From Bacteroidia bacterium (GTDB taxonomy: Bacteria > Bacteroidota > Bacteroidia > B-17B0 > Aurantibacillaceae), in the NCBI GenBank assembly GCA_021740825.1, contig JAIOZA010000001.1, positions 124,001 to 188,000 on the forward strand: 64,000 nt of DNA, in the 5' to 3' direction. Of this stretch, positions 27,841 through 37,757 are shown piece after piece. Within the stretch, counting starts at the first letter, position 1; the number at the start of each line of letters is the position of its first letter. The notes beneath the pieces were generated by a model. That model worked only from the letters and a program-made list of their open reading frames with translations, searched no databases and was not told where the DNA came from. The position numbers and the translations under genes were made by a program.

Positions 27841-27868
27841 AAAAGGCTATCCTATTGGATAGCCTTTT
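27841..27868 (-). terminator. Terminator of the giant adhesin gene
   Basis: AAAAGGCTATCC and GGATAGCCTTTT arms enclose a TATT loop, with A- and T-runs on the flanks. It lies 20 nt downstream of the adhesin stop codon on the minus strand. Confidence 0.9.
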
Positions 27869-27887
27869 TTACTAAAATTAAACCTAA

Positions 27888-30800
27888 TTATTGTTTAACA
27901 ATTTTACTAATTTTAATTGCATTATTGTTTTTAATTATCTTGAAGAAATACATACCATCTTCAAATTTTGCAAGATTTATAGTTGTAAGATTGGTTGTTA
28001 AATCTTCTTTCATAACTAATTTTCCTATTGCATCAAATACCTCAACAGAAACACTACCCTCAATTCCATCAGGCATAGAAATATTTACTAAACCATTTGT
28101 TGGGTTAGGATATACTTCAATGTATGCAGAAGTTAAATCTTTGATACCATTACAATTACTTACAGTAATAGTTACATAAGCTTCAGCAGAACAAACATCT
28201 GTTACGGTTACCGTATAAGTAGTTGTGGTTGTTGGTGTAACTGCAGTTGTCATTGTTGTAGCTCCATCCGACCATAAATAAGTTGTAGCTGATGTTGATG
28301 CAGTTAAAATTGAACTTCCAGTACTTCCATTATCACATAATAAAGTTTGTGATGCTGTTGCAAGAACACTTGGAATAGGATTTAAACCAACCGCAACCGT
28401 TGTTGTATTAGTACATCCTAAATCTTCACCAGTAACAGTGTAAATAGATGCTGAATTTACTGTAACTAATTCCGTTGAAGTTGTGCCTCCACTAGACCAA
28501 GTATAGCTTGCTGCACCACTTGCTGTTAACGTTGTAGTTTCACTTGGACAAACAGATGCATTAGCTGCAGTTGCAACAATAGTAGGTAAAGCTATAACAT
28601 CTACTGAAACTGTATTTGTTCCTGTACATCCTAAGGCTGCACCCGTAACGGTATAAACTGATATTGCTGTTGGAGTAACCGCTGCTACTGCAGTTGTAGC
28701 TCCACTTGACCAAGTATAAGTTGCCGCACCACCTGCAGTTAAAGTTGCACTTGAACCACCACATACTGCTGAACTTGAAGTTACTGCTGTTACTACCGGA
28801 ACAGGATTTACAGATACAGTAATCGCTGCACTATTTGAACAAGATGTAGCTGTATTAGTTATAACAACTGAATACGTAGTACTAACTGCTGGAACATCTG
28901 TTACTGTTGAAGTTGTAGCTGCAAATCCTGCAGGGTTTGATGTCCAAGAATAAGTATTATCAGTATTACCAACTAACTTAACATTATCAATTGCCCATCC
29001 AAAACCCCAAGAAGCATCGTATTTATATCTTACGTATAATGTTGAATTACCAACATAAGCATTTAAATTAACCGATTCTAAAACAAAACCTTGTGCAGTT
29101 CCAATGTCAACACCTGCCGTAGAAAAATTACGAAGTGTTGTCCAGCTAGAACCATTTGTAGAAACTTGTAATAAAGCTGAATCACCAGGATATTGATTAT
29201 AATAATGATAGAAACTCATATCTAAAGTTGCTAAACCATTTGTGCTAATAGCTGGAGATTGAAGAGTTACACCAGTTGTACTACCTGAACCTTGCGAATC
29301 ACTATCAGTCAAATAAAACTGAGAAGCATCATTACTTGTCATGTTAGTACCAACACCAGATGTATATGGACTTACTCTAACAGCCCAGTCTGCACTTGCA
29401 GGTGTACCACCTGTAGAAGTACTTGCAGTAATCCAGTTATTAGTTGCACCGTTAAATGTTTCATTATAAACAGCTACAGAGAATGTATTTGCTGTTGCAG
29501 ATAATGATACAGTTGAACCAGCACATAAAGGATTTGGCACTGCCGTTAAAGTAATACTTGCAGGCGATTCTTTAATTGTTATAGTTGATGTTGTTTCATT
29601 TCCGCAACCAGTAACCGTATTTGTAGAAACAACACTATAAGTTAATACACCTATAGAACTACTTTGAACAAATAAAGATGAAGCATTTGCTCCTGTATAA
29701 GGAACAGTAGCGGCAGCATCAGTAAACAATCCTGTTGTTGGCGACCACACATATGAACCATAATCAGAAAGATTAGAAGTTACACTAAATGTTCCGATAC
29801 CATTTCCACCGCAAATAGCTGCAGGAGTATTTAAGGTTAAAGCTGGAGGTGCTACAACCGTTTGCGTTACAACCACTCGTGGACTTTCGCAGAAACCATT
29901 TGTAGACGCTACATTCCAACTCGTTGTATTACTAACTGATGTGGTGAAGTTAGAACTTGCACCTGTTTGTAAAACCAAAGTTGAAGTAGGTGTTGCATAC
30001 CAATTGTAAGATGTACCTCCATTAACTGAAGCAGAAGGTACGCCTAAACCACATTGAGAAGCATCCGCAACACTTGGAGTAGCTGGTATTGGATTAACAA
30101 CCACATCAACTGTCGCTACGTTTGAACATCCAGTTACTGAACTTGTAGCAGAAACTGTATAAGTTTGTGTAAAGCCAGTTGCTGTTGTATTTGTTAAAGA
30201 TGTAACTAAAGTATTACTATTAACCGGACCTGGATTCCAAGTCCAATTATAACTTGCAGAATTATCAGTTTGAAGATTGATTGTGTAATCTTCTGCCTCA
30301 CCTGATCCAAATGACAAACAAGCATCACTTGCACCATTCTGATTTCCACTTAATCTTGTTCTAACTCTCATTTTAGTTAATCCACCAGAAGCATTTAATG
30401 GAACAGTTACATTTGCTGTACCTGAAGTACCGGTTGTAAATGGCTGGTACCATTCAGATGCATCAAATAAGCCATCTTTATTCCAATCAAACCAAACAGA
30501 TGCAATTGCGCTACCACTCGTATTAATTGAAAAGACATAACTTTGACCAGGAGTTAAATTTGTTGTAGCAGAAGTACTTGGAACATCTAAGTAATTTCCA
30601 GTTTCGCAAGCAGATGTATAATTTAATGTATTGATAGATACTAAATTAATACAAGCCCCACCAGAACTATTTGGCACGCAATACCCTGTAGGAACAACTT
30701 GTGGTCCACTTGCAATGCTATTGGCATTTAAAGTAAAGCTGCTTCCACTACAAATTGCAGAAGGAGTAGATGTTGCAGATGTGATATCCGGTAAGCTGTT

Positions 30801-33800
30801 TAAAGTTACGGCAACAGTAGCAATTTGCACACAAAGTCCGTCAACACCTGTTACGCTATAAGTATAAGTGCCAGGTAATGTTGGAACAACCGAAACAGAT
30901 GTACCATTTACACTTCCTGTAATACCACCACCAAATGAAGGTGACGATGTCCAAGAATAAGCATAAGTATTTGTTGTGCCGGTATTTACAGCGGATAATA
31001 CTATTGTATTTGTACCAGTTGCACAAATGCTTGCAGAACTTGTATTTGCAGTAATAGCATCTGGAATATTTACTGTTTCAGTTAACATAGCTCTTGGACT
31101 AATACATCCATCAACACTAACAGATTGCACATACCAAGAAGTAGTTGCACCAATTGATGTTAAGAAATTTGGACTAGGATCTGCTTGTAAAACTGTTGTA
31201 GAAGTTGGACTAGCAAACCATTCATAATTTGTACCGCCAGTTACAGAAGCATTTGGAACACCAATACCACACTGAATACCGTTATTGGCAACAGGCGTTG
31301 TAGGAATTGGATTCACTAAAACACCAACTGTTTCTGTATTAGAGCAAGTAGTTGATGGATTATTTACAGTTACTGTATACACTTGAGTTACAGAAACTGA
31401 ACTCGTATTTACTGGATTTACAAGAGCTGTATTAGTAGGAATTGCACCCGGATTCCAAACAAAATTCATGGCTGAAGTTACATTTGTTCCAATAGCACCT
31501 GTGAAATAAGTTAATGGCCTTCCAGTTGTTGTTGATGAACCACCTTGTCCTGGTATAGTTGTTAATGCACCGCAAACCGTATTTGGTGGTTGATTATCCG
31601 TATAAATATACATTCCTTTATTAAATCCAGGATAGGTAGCCCACTGAACAGTAGCTGAAGTTCCTCCTCCATTTACATTAGTCCAACAAATTGACACTAC
31701 AATGTTAGAGGAACCATCCCAATATAATGGCGTAGCAAAATTAAATGTATTGATACCAACTGACGGTGTAAGTGCGGCATTACCATAAACCTGCGTAAGA
31801 TTTGGAATAGCATTAGCCGTTGCAAATACAGATTGGGTTGTTGTACCAACACTTAAATTAAAGAATTGATAAGCAGTACCAGCCACTGTTACATTTAATC
31901 CTAAACTAGTAATATTACCAATAGTTAATCCTTGTGCTGTTAATTCAGCTGCTGTATAAATGTATTGTACCTTAGCTCCACCCCAACCATGATAAAATGG
32001 AGAGCCACCAAAACTACTTGTAGTTGTGCCTGTACCAACCGTTGTGGTTGATGTAATAGCATTAATTGATAAAGCATTTAAGTTAACTGGTGCACCTGAA
32101 CAAATTACTGTTGGTGTACCACTAGCTGTAATAGAAGGTAATGCATTTAAGGTTACATCAACTGTAGCAATGTTAGTACATATTCCATCAATACCTGTAA
32201 CTGTATATGTATAAATACCTGCTACGTTTGGAGTTACAGAAACAGAAGTTCCCGCAACACTTCCAGCGATACCACTACCAGTTGCAGCTGTCCATGTGTA
32301 AGCGTAGGTATTTGAAGTTCCTGTTTTTACTGCAGTTAAAGTAATAGCATTTGCTCCACCAACACATAAATTAGTTGAACTTGCTGTTGCAGCTAATGCA
32401 TCAGGAATTGTAACCGATTGTGTAACTGCAGCACGAGGACTAATACAACCCTCATTACTTACTGATGAAACATACCAGGTAGTTGCAGAGTTAATCGTAG
32501 TTGTAAAATTAGAACTTGCCCCTGATTGTAATACAGTTGTAGAAGTTGGAGTTGCATACCAATTGTATGAAGTACCACCACTCACTGATGCAGTTGGAAC
32601 ACCAAAACCACATTGTAACGCATCCGTTGCAATTGGTGTAGTTGGAATTGGATTAACCACCACATCTACGGTTGCTGTATTTGAGCATCCTGTTAAAGTA
32701 CTCGTTGCTGTAACTGTAAAATTTTGAGTTTGTGCAATACCCGTTGTATTTGTTACAACCGTTGAAGCTGAATACCCATTAATTGCTCCTGGGTTCCATT
32801 GCCAAGTATACAATGTAATATCTTGATTTAGATTAATAGTGTATTCTTCATACTCACCCCAGCTAATTGCTTGCGTTGGACTATTAATTAAACCTTCATT
32901 AGAAACTACACGCATTCTTGTTAAACCAATATTTGCACCAGCAGGAACTGTAAAACTTCCAGCTCTGGTATGCGCACCTGAAATTGTTGCTGGTGAAGTA
33001 TACACTAATTCATTTGCATCCGTAAATAAACCATTTCTATTATAATCAATAAAAATTGCTAATGCATTATTATAGTTTGTTCCCGATGTTGATGACGATG
33101 CAGAGAAACTATAAGTTTGACCAGGTATTAAAAGATACGCACCAAAAGATGTAAAATCTGAATAAGAACCAACTGTACCTGTTGCAACACCAATAGTTCC
33201 AACTAATGAATTATTAGCTGTTGTATTGTTTAAAATAGTAGTTGCTCCTTGAGTAATGGTGATATTTGCAAAATCTTCATCTGCCAAAGGGTTAGATACC
33301 GCAGGAGGTAAAGAATAGGTTGGTGATGCGGTCGGCGTATTAAAATTAACCGTTTCACCACTACAAACCACCGTTGGAGAAGCATTTGCAGTTAAAATTA
33401 CTGGTAAATTATTTAAGGTAACATCTACTGAAGATACTGTTGTACAAATACCATCGGTAGCAGTTACACTATAACTATATGTGCCAGGTAAAGTAGGTGT
33501 TACACTTGTAGTAGCTCCAGATACTGAACTTGGCATGCCACTACCAGAAACTGGTGATGCTACCCAAGAGAAGGTATATGGATTGGTAGTACCTAATTGA
33601 GTTGCCGTTAAAGTAATAGCGTTAGATCCACCAACACATAAATTAGTTGAACTAGAACTAGCAAGAACACCGTCAGGAATACTAACTGTAGTGGTAACTT
33701 CAGCTCTTGGCGTACTTTCGCAAGTTCCATTAACAGATGTCACATAAAAAGAAGTTGTTGCGGCAATTGGAGAAGTATATGTTGAACTAGCGCCACTTTG

Positions 33801-36800
33801 TAAAACAACAGTAGATGTTAATGTTGCGTACCAATTATATTCGGCTCCACCAATAACATTTGAACTAGAAACACCAACACCACATTGTGTTGTGTTTGCA
33901 ACAATAGGAGCAGAAGGTAATGGAGTAACACTAACTGTAACAGGAGCAGAAACTACTGAACAACCATTAACATCTGTTGATGTTAATGTATAAGATGTTG
34001 ATGAATTTGGAGAAACAGAAAGTGGATTGGTTGTACCAACAATTGATGTTCCATCTGTCCAAGAATAGGAAGCGAAGTTTGGAGTAATGTTTAATAAATA
34101 GTCCTCTACTTCGGCCCAAGTTCCAACATTACCACAAGGACTTGTAATTGTTCCTTCACCTAATACAACACGCATTTTAGTTAAACCAAGAGCTGCTGTT
34201 GTTGGTATTGTAATATTACCTGTAAAATCGCTTAAAAAAGCACCAGTTTTAGTTAAAGAAAAAACCTCACCGGCATCTGTAAATAAACCATTTTTATTAA
34301 AATCGATGTAAATATTGCAACTATTTGCAGTTACATCTCCAGTACTATGGAAATGATAAATTGTCGCAGGATAAGAAACCCCTCTTGCAACGGTACCAGT
34401 TATTGATGTAAAATCAGTAAAAGCACCATTAGCGGCAGGATTTGATTGTTGAGGTGTAGGTCTAGTTGCTGGATTATTAATTCCTGCAAAAGTCACCTGA
34501 CCAATATCATCTTCGGTCGTGCCACCAGCAGCAGCTGTACAATAGTTGGTAGGCGTTGGAACACTGGTAGTAAATAGACCACTAATGTTAGTTGAAGCCC
34601 CTTGGCAAATTGGATTTGCGCTTGCCGTAGCAGTACCAATTGATCCTAAAACCGGTTCATCACTATAAGTTGTACCATTTAATGATTTTGTGTAAGTACC
34701 ATCCGTAACCACTACATTCCAACTAACCACTGCGTTTGTAGGAATTGCTGTAGGTATAGTTGCCGACCAAGTAGATGTTCCTGTTAAGTTACCACCTACC
34801 ATCGTGATAGGAGTTTGAGCCGTTCCATTAAATGAATAATTTAAGGTTACTGAAACTAAACTAGCTACACCAGCAGAAACAGAAGCAAAAATATCTCTTG
34901 ATATGGCAGTACATTGTGTAACTGATGGAGTAACGCTTAAACTATTGATAGCAGGTGCTGGACTTGTTCCTTCAAATTCATCTGCACCAATATCGGGCGA
35001 CGTACCGGTACCAGCATAACCTGCATTTCCTTGACGAACATCAGCATCAAAATCACCAGTAATACCAGCAATATTAACTGCTCCGCTTTCTGCCACTGAA
35101 CTTGTAGCGGCATTAAAATGTAAGAAATTAGCATTTGCACCAACTGTACTAGCAAAACTTGGATTCTCAGATACAGACGCAGCTTCTCTTGTTGGTCCTA
35201 CAGCTGTTTTAAAAGCTGCCAAAGTAGAGTATGTTGTTGCTCCATCAAAATAGATTGCATTTACGGTAGAAGCGGTTCCAGCATATAATAAATTGTTATT
35301 AGAAGCCGCACCATAATTTGTTAAAATAGCACCTGCTCTGCGAATAGCTGATATAATTCCAGTTCCGCTAGGTGTTGAATTATTAACAAAAATATTGTTA
35401 TTCAAGTTAACAGTGCCAGGTGTTGCGCCTGCCCAAAAAGAAGATGAACCAAAATTAGCTCCTGTACTTGTTGCACTTAAATAAACAGAGTTATAAGCTA
35501 CATTAAATGTTGTTCCTGAAGTAAGATTAATACCCATCACCGGATTTGCTGCACTCGCAATTGGTGCTCTTAAATCTCCTATGATATTATTATAAATATT
35601 ATTAGTTGTTCCACCAGCACCGATAATACCGCTGACAACAGGGCCAGTGCTACCTGATGATAAATTGTAAATTTTATTTTTATAAATATTATTTGTAGTA
35701 CCACCAGCAATTTGAATACCATTAACAGCGCCACCAGTACCACCGGTTGTTCCAGTGCTATTTAAAGCATAAATTTGGTTATTGCTAATATCAATAGTGC
35801 CTGTTGAGCAAAAAACGCCATTAAATGTAGCGCCACCAACTCCGCCTGCCGTTGTTGTAAAATTATAAATTTGATTTCCTTGTATTATTTTATTTCCAGC
35901 CGATGAACCAAATTCTCTGATACCATTAATAGTGCCCGTTGTTGGCACTGAAATGTTTTTAATAATATTATTTAGTGTAGTAAAATTAACCGCTGAAGAT
36001 AAACCATAGATACCATCGACAGACCCTGTTGACGCTACGGCAGTCCAACTTACACCATCAATTAAGTTATTATTTGCGGTGAAACCAACAGATGGACTAC
36101 TTGTCTTTATTAATCTAAAACTACCACTAGCTCCTGTTCTTGTAATAGCAGTAATAGTATTACTATTTGCAATGGCGTTAACTGGTGAGCCCGTTTCGAG
36201 CATCACACAAGTTCCTGTACCAGCTAAATTTATGTTATTAAATAAATTATTATTAATAATAACAGAAGTAGCACTTCCTGAATTAATAATACCATTAAAA
36301 ACAGCCGTAGTTGCCGTTGAGTATGTACAATTGGTAATAACATTATTCGTAATTGTTATTGTATTACTAGCAGCTGTACTACCAGAAGCATTATCAATCA
36401 CTGAAACTAAATTACTGGTACCACCACCTTTAATAGTTAGTGTATTATTTGTAATAGCAGCATTAGCACTAGTGGCCGTATTTAAATAAATACCGCGTAA
36501 TGTAAAAGCATGATTTACACCAGAACCATTATTATTATTAATAGTATTAAAAGATACATTAATGCCATATTGCGCTAAAGTACGAATAGCGGCTGCAGGA
36601 TTTGTGGTACCTCCACCTCCATAATTAACAACGGTATTACCAGTGGCAGTTGAAAGACCTCCAATATCATTTCCAGTATCAGCCAAAGCAAAAGGAGATG
36701 GCGCTACATAACCAATTAAAGCTATACCAATATTACAATTTTGGATTGTATTTGAATAAAATTTATTGTTTGAATTGGCTCCTGTTGCAACCGTTGGTGT

Positions 36801-37424
36801 TAAAGCAGTAGTTGCAGCAGTAGATAAAGCATTCATCATAATAATACCTGCCGAACCATCAACCATGGGCGTTGTACCAGTTGCATTATTAATTCTATTT
36901 AAAGTAATAGTACAATTTTTAATGGTATTATTTTGACAACCATCATTGGCACTCGCTTTATATAAAGCATAACCAAATTCCATGGTTGAAGGATTTGTTG
37001 TATTTGGATCTGTAATATCGATACCATCGATGGTAACATAATCAGACCCAATTAATCTAAATACACCATCTTGATTTGCTGTACCTGGAGTTAATGTACT
37101 ACCAGCGTATGCGCTTAATAATGGATTTGCTCCAACACCACTTTTTTGAAAAGTAATGGTATTTGCAAGAGTTCCTGTTGCTGTTAAAACGTATCCGCCA
37201 ACAGGCGCAGTTTCAGTAAAACCAGCAGGAATGTCAATGGTTAAAGCTCCGTTAACTCCTTGTAAATTAATATCAGTAACGGCCGCAGCTAGTGTAAGAT
37301 AATCTACACCAATTGTTTTTGTTCCTGAAAGTTGCGCTCTTAAATTACCCGAAATGGCAATAAAAACAAGCATTACTGCAGCTATGAAGCGTGCAGATTT
37401 GTGTTTTGTAAATTTTGAATACAT
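27888..37424 (-). CDS. Giant modular T9SS-exported surface protein (3178 aa)
   Basis: The signal peptide is about residues 1-31 (ending NLRAQ). Residues about 80-800 are a right-handed beta-helix: many NN(I/K)I(Y/F)NN rungs, as in parallel-beta-helix surface proteins. From about 900 to 3080 it is a string of Ig/PKD-like domains, with three GEVED modules whose Ca-site-like loops (DFNKNGLFTDAGE, DYNRNGLFTDANE, DWNKDGLFDASE) lie near residues 1050, 1470 and 2320. Four CHU_C-type Ig domains (QCGxGVP ... YNWYATPTST) lie near 1180, 1605, 2050 and 2460, and a jelly-roll anchor-J/MAM-like segment lies near 2650-2820. The C-terminus is a type A sorting domain (IEVYPNPTNGLVNI). A surface adhesin or filament role is inferred. 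It is monocistronic with its own terminator. The plus-strand frames inside are shadows of its Ser/Thr/Asn-rich coding. Confidence 0.93.
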   Translation of the reverse strand: MYSKFTKHKSARFIAAVMLVFIAISGNLRAQLSGTKTIGVDYLTLAAAVTDINLQGVNGALTIDIPAGFTETAPVGGYVLTATGTLANTITFQKSGVGANPLLSAYAGSTLTPGTANQDGVFRLIGSDYVTIDGIDITDPNTTNPSTMEFGYALYKASANDGCQNNTIKNCTITLNRINNATGTTPMVDGSAGIIMMNALSTAATTALTPTVATGANSNNKFYSNTIQNCNIGIALIGYVAPSPFALADTGNDIGGLSTATGNTVVNYGGGGTTNPAAAIRTLAQYGINVSFNTINNNNGSGVNHAFTLRGIYLNTATSANAAITNNTLTIKGGGTSNLVSVIDNASGSTAASNTITITNNVITNCTYSTATTAVFNGIINSGSATSVIINNNLFNNINLAGTGTCVMLETGSPVNAIANSNTITAITRTGASGSFRLIKTSSPSVGFTANNNLIDGVSWTAVASTGSVDGIYGLSSAVNFTTLNNIIKNISVPTTGTINGIREFGSSAGNKIIQGNQIYNFTTTAGGVGGATFNGVFCSTGTIDISNNQIYALNSTGTTGGTGGAVNGIQIAGGTTNNIYKNKIYNLSSGSTGPVVSGIIGAGGTTNNIYNNIIGDLRAPIASAANPVMGINLTSGTTFNVAYNSVYLSATSTGANFGSSSFWAGATPGTVNLNNNIFVNNSTPSGTGIISAIRRAGAILTNYGAASNNNLLYAGTASTVNAIYFDGATTYSTLAAFKTAVGPTREAASVSENPSFASTVGANANFLHFNAATSSVAESGAVNIAGITGDFDADVRQGNAGYAGTGTSPDIGADEFEGTSPAPAINSLSVTPSVTQCTAISRDIFASVSAGVASLVSVTLNYSFNGTAQTPITMVGGNLTGTSTWSATIPTAIPTNAVVSWNVVVTDGTYTKSLNGTTYSDEPVLGSIGTATASANPICQGASTNISGLFTTSVPTPTNYCTAAAGGTTEDDIGQVTFAGINNPATRPTPQQSNPAANGAFTDFTSITGTVARGVSYPATIYHFHSTGDVTANSCNIYIDFNKNGLFTDAGEVFSLTKTGAFLSDFTGNITIPTTAALGLTKMRVVLGEGTITSPCGNVGTWAEVEDYLLNITPNFASYSWTDGTSIVGTTNPLSVSPNSSTSYTLTSTDVNGCSVVSAPVTVSVTPLPSAPIVANTTQCGVGVSSSNVIGGAEYNWYATLTSTVVLQSGASSTYTSPIAATTSFYVTSVNGTCESTPRAEVTTTVSIPDGVLASSSSTNLCVGGSNAITLTATQLGTTNPYTFSWVASPVSGSGMPSSVSGATTSVTPTLPGTYSYSVTATDGICTTVSSVDVTLNNLPVILTANASPTVVCSGETVNFNTPTASPTYSLPPAVSNPLADEDFANITITQGATTILNNTTANNSLVGTIGVATGTVGSYSDFTSFGAYLLIPGQTYSFSASSSTSGTNYNNALAIFIDYNRNGLFTDANELVYTSPATISGAHTRAGSFTVPAGANIGLTRMRVVSNEGLINSPTQAISWGEYEEYTINLNQDITLYTWQWNPGAINGYSASTVVTNTTGIAQTQNFTVTATSTLTGCSNTATVDVVVNPIPTTPIATDALQCGFGVPTASVSGGTSYNWYATPTSTTVLQSGASSNFTTTINSATTWYVSSVSNEGCISPRAAVTQSVTIPDALAATASSTNLCVGGANAITLTAVKTGTSNTYAYTWTAATGSGIAGSVAGTSVSVTPNVAGIYTYTVTGIDGICTNIATVDVTLNALPSITASGTPTVICSGAPVNLNALSINAITSTTTVGTGTTTSSFGGSPFYHGWGGAKVQYIYTAAELTAQGLTIGNITSLGLNVTVAGTAYQFFNLSVGTTTQSVFATANAIPNLTQVYGNAALTPSVGINTFNFATPLYWDGSSNIVVSICWTNVNGGGTSATVQWATYPGFNKGMYIYTDNQPPNTVCGALTTIPGQGGSSTTTGRPLTYFTGAIGTNVTSAMNFVWNPGAIPTNTALVNPVNTSSVSVTQVYTVTVNNPSTTCSNTETVGVLVNPIPTTPVANNGIQCGIGVPNASVTGGTNYEWFASPTSTTVLQADPSPNFLTSIGATTSWYVQSVSVDGCISPRAMLTETVNIPDAITANTSSASICATGTNTIVLSAVNTGTTNTYAYSWTSSPSFGGGITGSVNGTSVSVVPTLPGTYTYSVTGVDGLCVQIATVAVTLNSLPDITSATSTPSAICSGSSFTLNANSIASGPQVVPTGYCVPNSSGGACINLVSINTLNYTSACETGNYLDVPSTSATTNLTPGQSYVFSINTSGSAIASVWFDWNKDGLFDASEWYQPFTTGTSGTANVTVPLNASGGLTKMRVRTRLSGNQNGASDACLSFGSGEAEDYTINLQTDNSASYNWTWNPGPVNSNTLVTSLTNTTATGFTQTYTVSATSSVTGCSNVATVDVVVNPIPATPSVADASQCGLGVPSASVNGGTSYNWYATPTSTLVLQTGASSNFTTSVSNTTSWNVASTNGFCESPRVVVTQTVVAPPALTLNTPAAICGGNGIGTFSVTSNLSDYGSYVWSPTTGLFTDAAATVPYTGANASSLFVQSSSIGVLTYSVVSTNTVTGCGNETTSTITIKESPASITLTAVPNPLCAGSTVSLSATANTFSVAVYNETFNGATNNWITASTSTGGTPASADWAVRVSPYTSGVGTNMTSNDASQFYLTDSDSQGSGSTTGVTLQSPAISTNGLATLDMSFYHYYNQYPGDSALLQVSTNGSSWTTLRNFSTAGVDIGTAQGFVLESVNLNAYVGNSTLYVRYKYDASWGFGWAIDNVKLVGNTDNTYSWTSNPAGFAATTSTVTDVPAVSTTYSVVITNTATSCSNSAAITVSVNPVPVVTAVTSSSAVCGGSSATLTAGGAATYTWSSGATTAVAAVTPTAISVYTVTGAALGCTGTNTVSVDVIALPTIVATAANASVCPSETTTLTASGAASYTWSSGGTTSTELVTVNSASIYTVTGEDLGCTNTTTVAVGLNPIPSVLATASQTLLCDNGSTGSSILTASTSATTYLWSDGATTMTTAVTPTTTTTYTVTVTDVCSAEAYVTITVSNCNGIKDLTSAYIEVYPNPTNGLVNISMPDGIEGSVSVEVFDAIGKLVMKEDLTTNLTTINLAKFEDGMYFFKIIKNNNAIKISKIVKQ
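29870..33930 (-). repeat. Long-period coding repeats inside the giant adhesin
   Basis: A block encoding the QCGxGVP/NWYATPTST Ig domain recurs with visible DNA similarity near 30040, 31270, 32610 and 33880, a spacing of about 1.2-1.35 kb. Each unit carries this Ig domain, then a PKD-like pair (CxGGxNAITLTA, LPxITxxxTPxxICSG) and then a GEVED or lectin-like module. These are protein-coding repeats, not a CRISPR. Confidence 0.75.
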
Positions 37425-37757
37425 AGTATATTGTGTTTTATTTACACAAACATAATATAAAAATAATATAATTGCGATTTTTTTTTGGAAAAACCTCTAA
37501 TTTAACAATTGAAAAATTTGGAGGTGGTTTTTTAACCAGGGCGAAAAAAACTTCTCTACATTTTTATTTCAGATTCAAAAACAGGGGCAATTAGTATAAC
37601 CGATGATGCGCTTATAATACCATTTATAAGTAATAGATAGTCCAAGCACTTAGTCCCCCTGAACTTGATTTAGGGCCTCTGAGATGCTTAATCAAGTTCA
37701 GCATGACCACCATAATTGAACCATGTAATAAATCTATTTGGTATAACTCGTTTTTTG
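37425..37757. other. Intergenic stretch upstream of the giant adhesin
   Basis: 333 nt between the adhesin start and the spoIID-like stop. It holds repeat copy 4 (37617-37744). It also has a possible bidirectional terminator hairpin near 37489-37533: ACCTCtAATTT and AAATTtgGAGGT arms with A/T-runs outside. The hairpin would end transcription of the surE-lpxB-spoIID operon. No gene is visible. Confidence 0.6.
37617..37744 (+). repeat. 128-bp family hairpin repeat, copy 4
   Basis: Starts ATACCATTTATAAGTAATAG and ends ATTTGGTAT, in the same orientation as copy 1. Core hairpins are CCCTGAA-CTTGA-TTTAGGG and GCTTAA-TCAAG-TTCAGC, with one or two substitutions each. It ends 14 nt before the stop of the spoIID-like gene. 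Confidence 0.9.

Noticed and set aside
29870-33930. Possible CRISPR or tandem DNA repeat
   Set aside because: The repeats are long, in one open frame and encode Ig and GEVED domains. No short uniform repeat-spacer pattern exists anywhere in the window.
36079-36489. 136-aa hydrophobic frame antisense to the giant adhesin
   Set aside because: Antisense of Asn/Thr/Ser-rich beta-helix repeats gives artificial Val/Ile/Leu-rich frames. The same explains 30631, 30976, 32026 and 32839.
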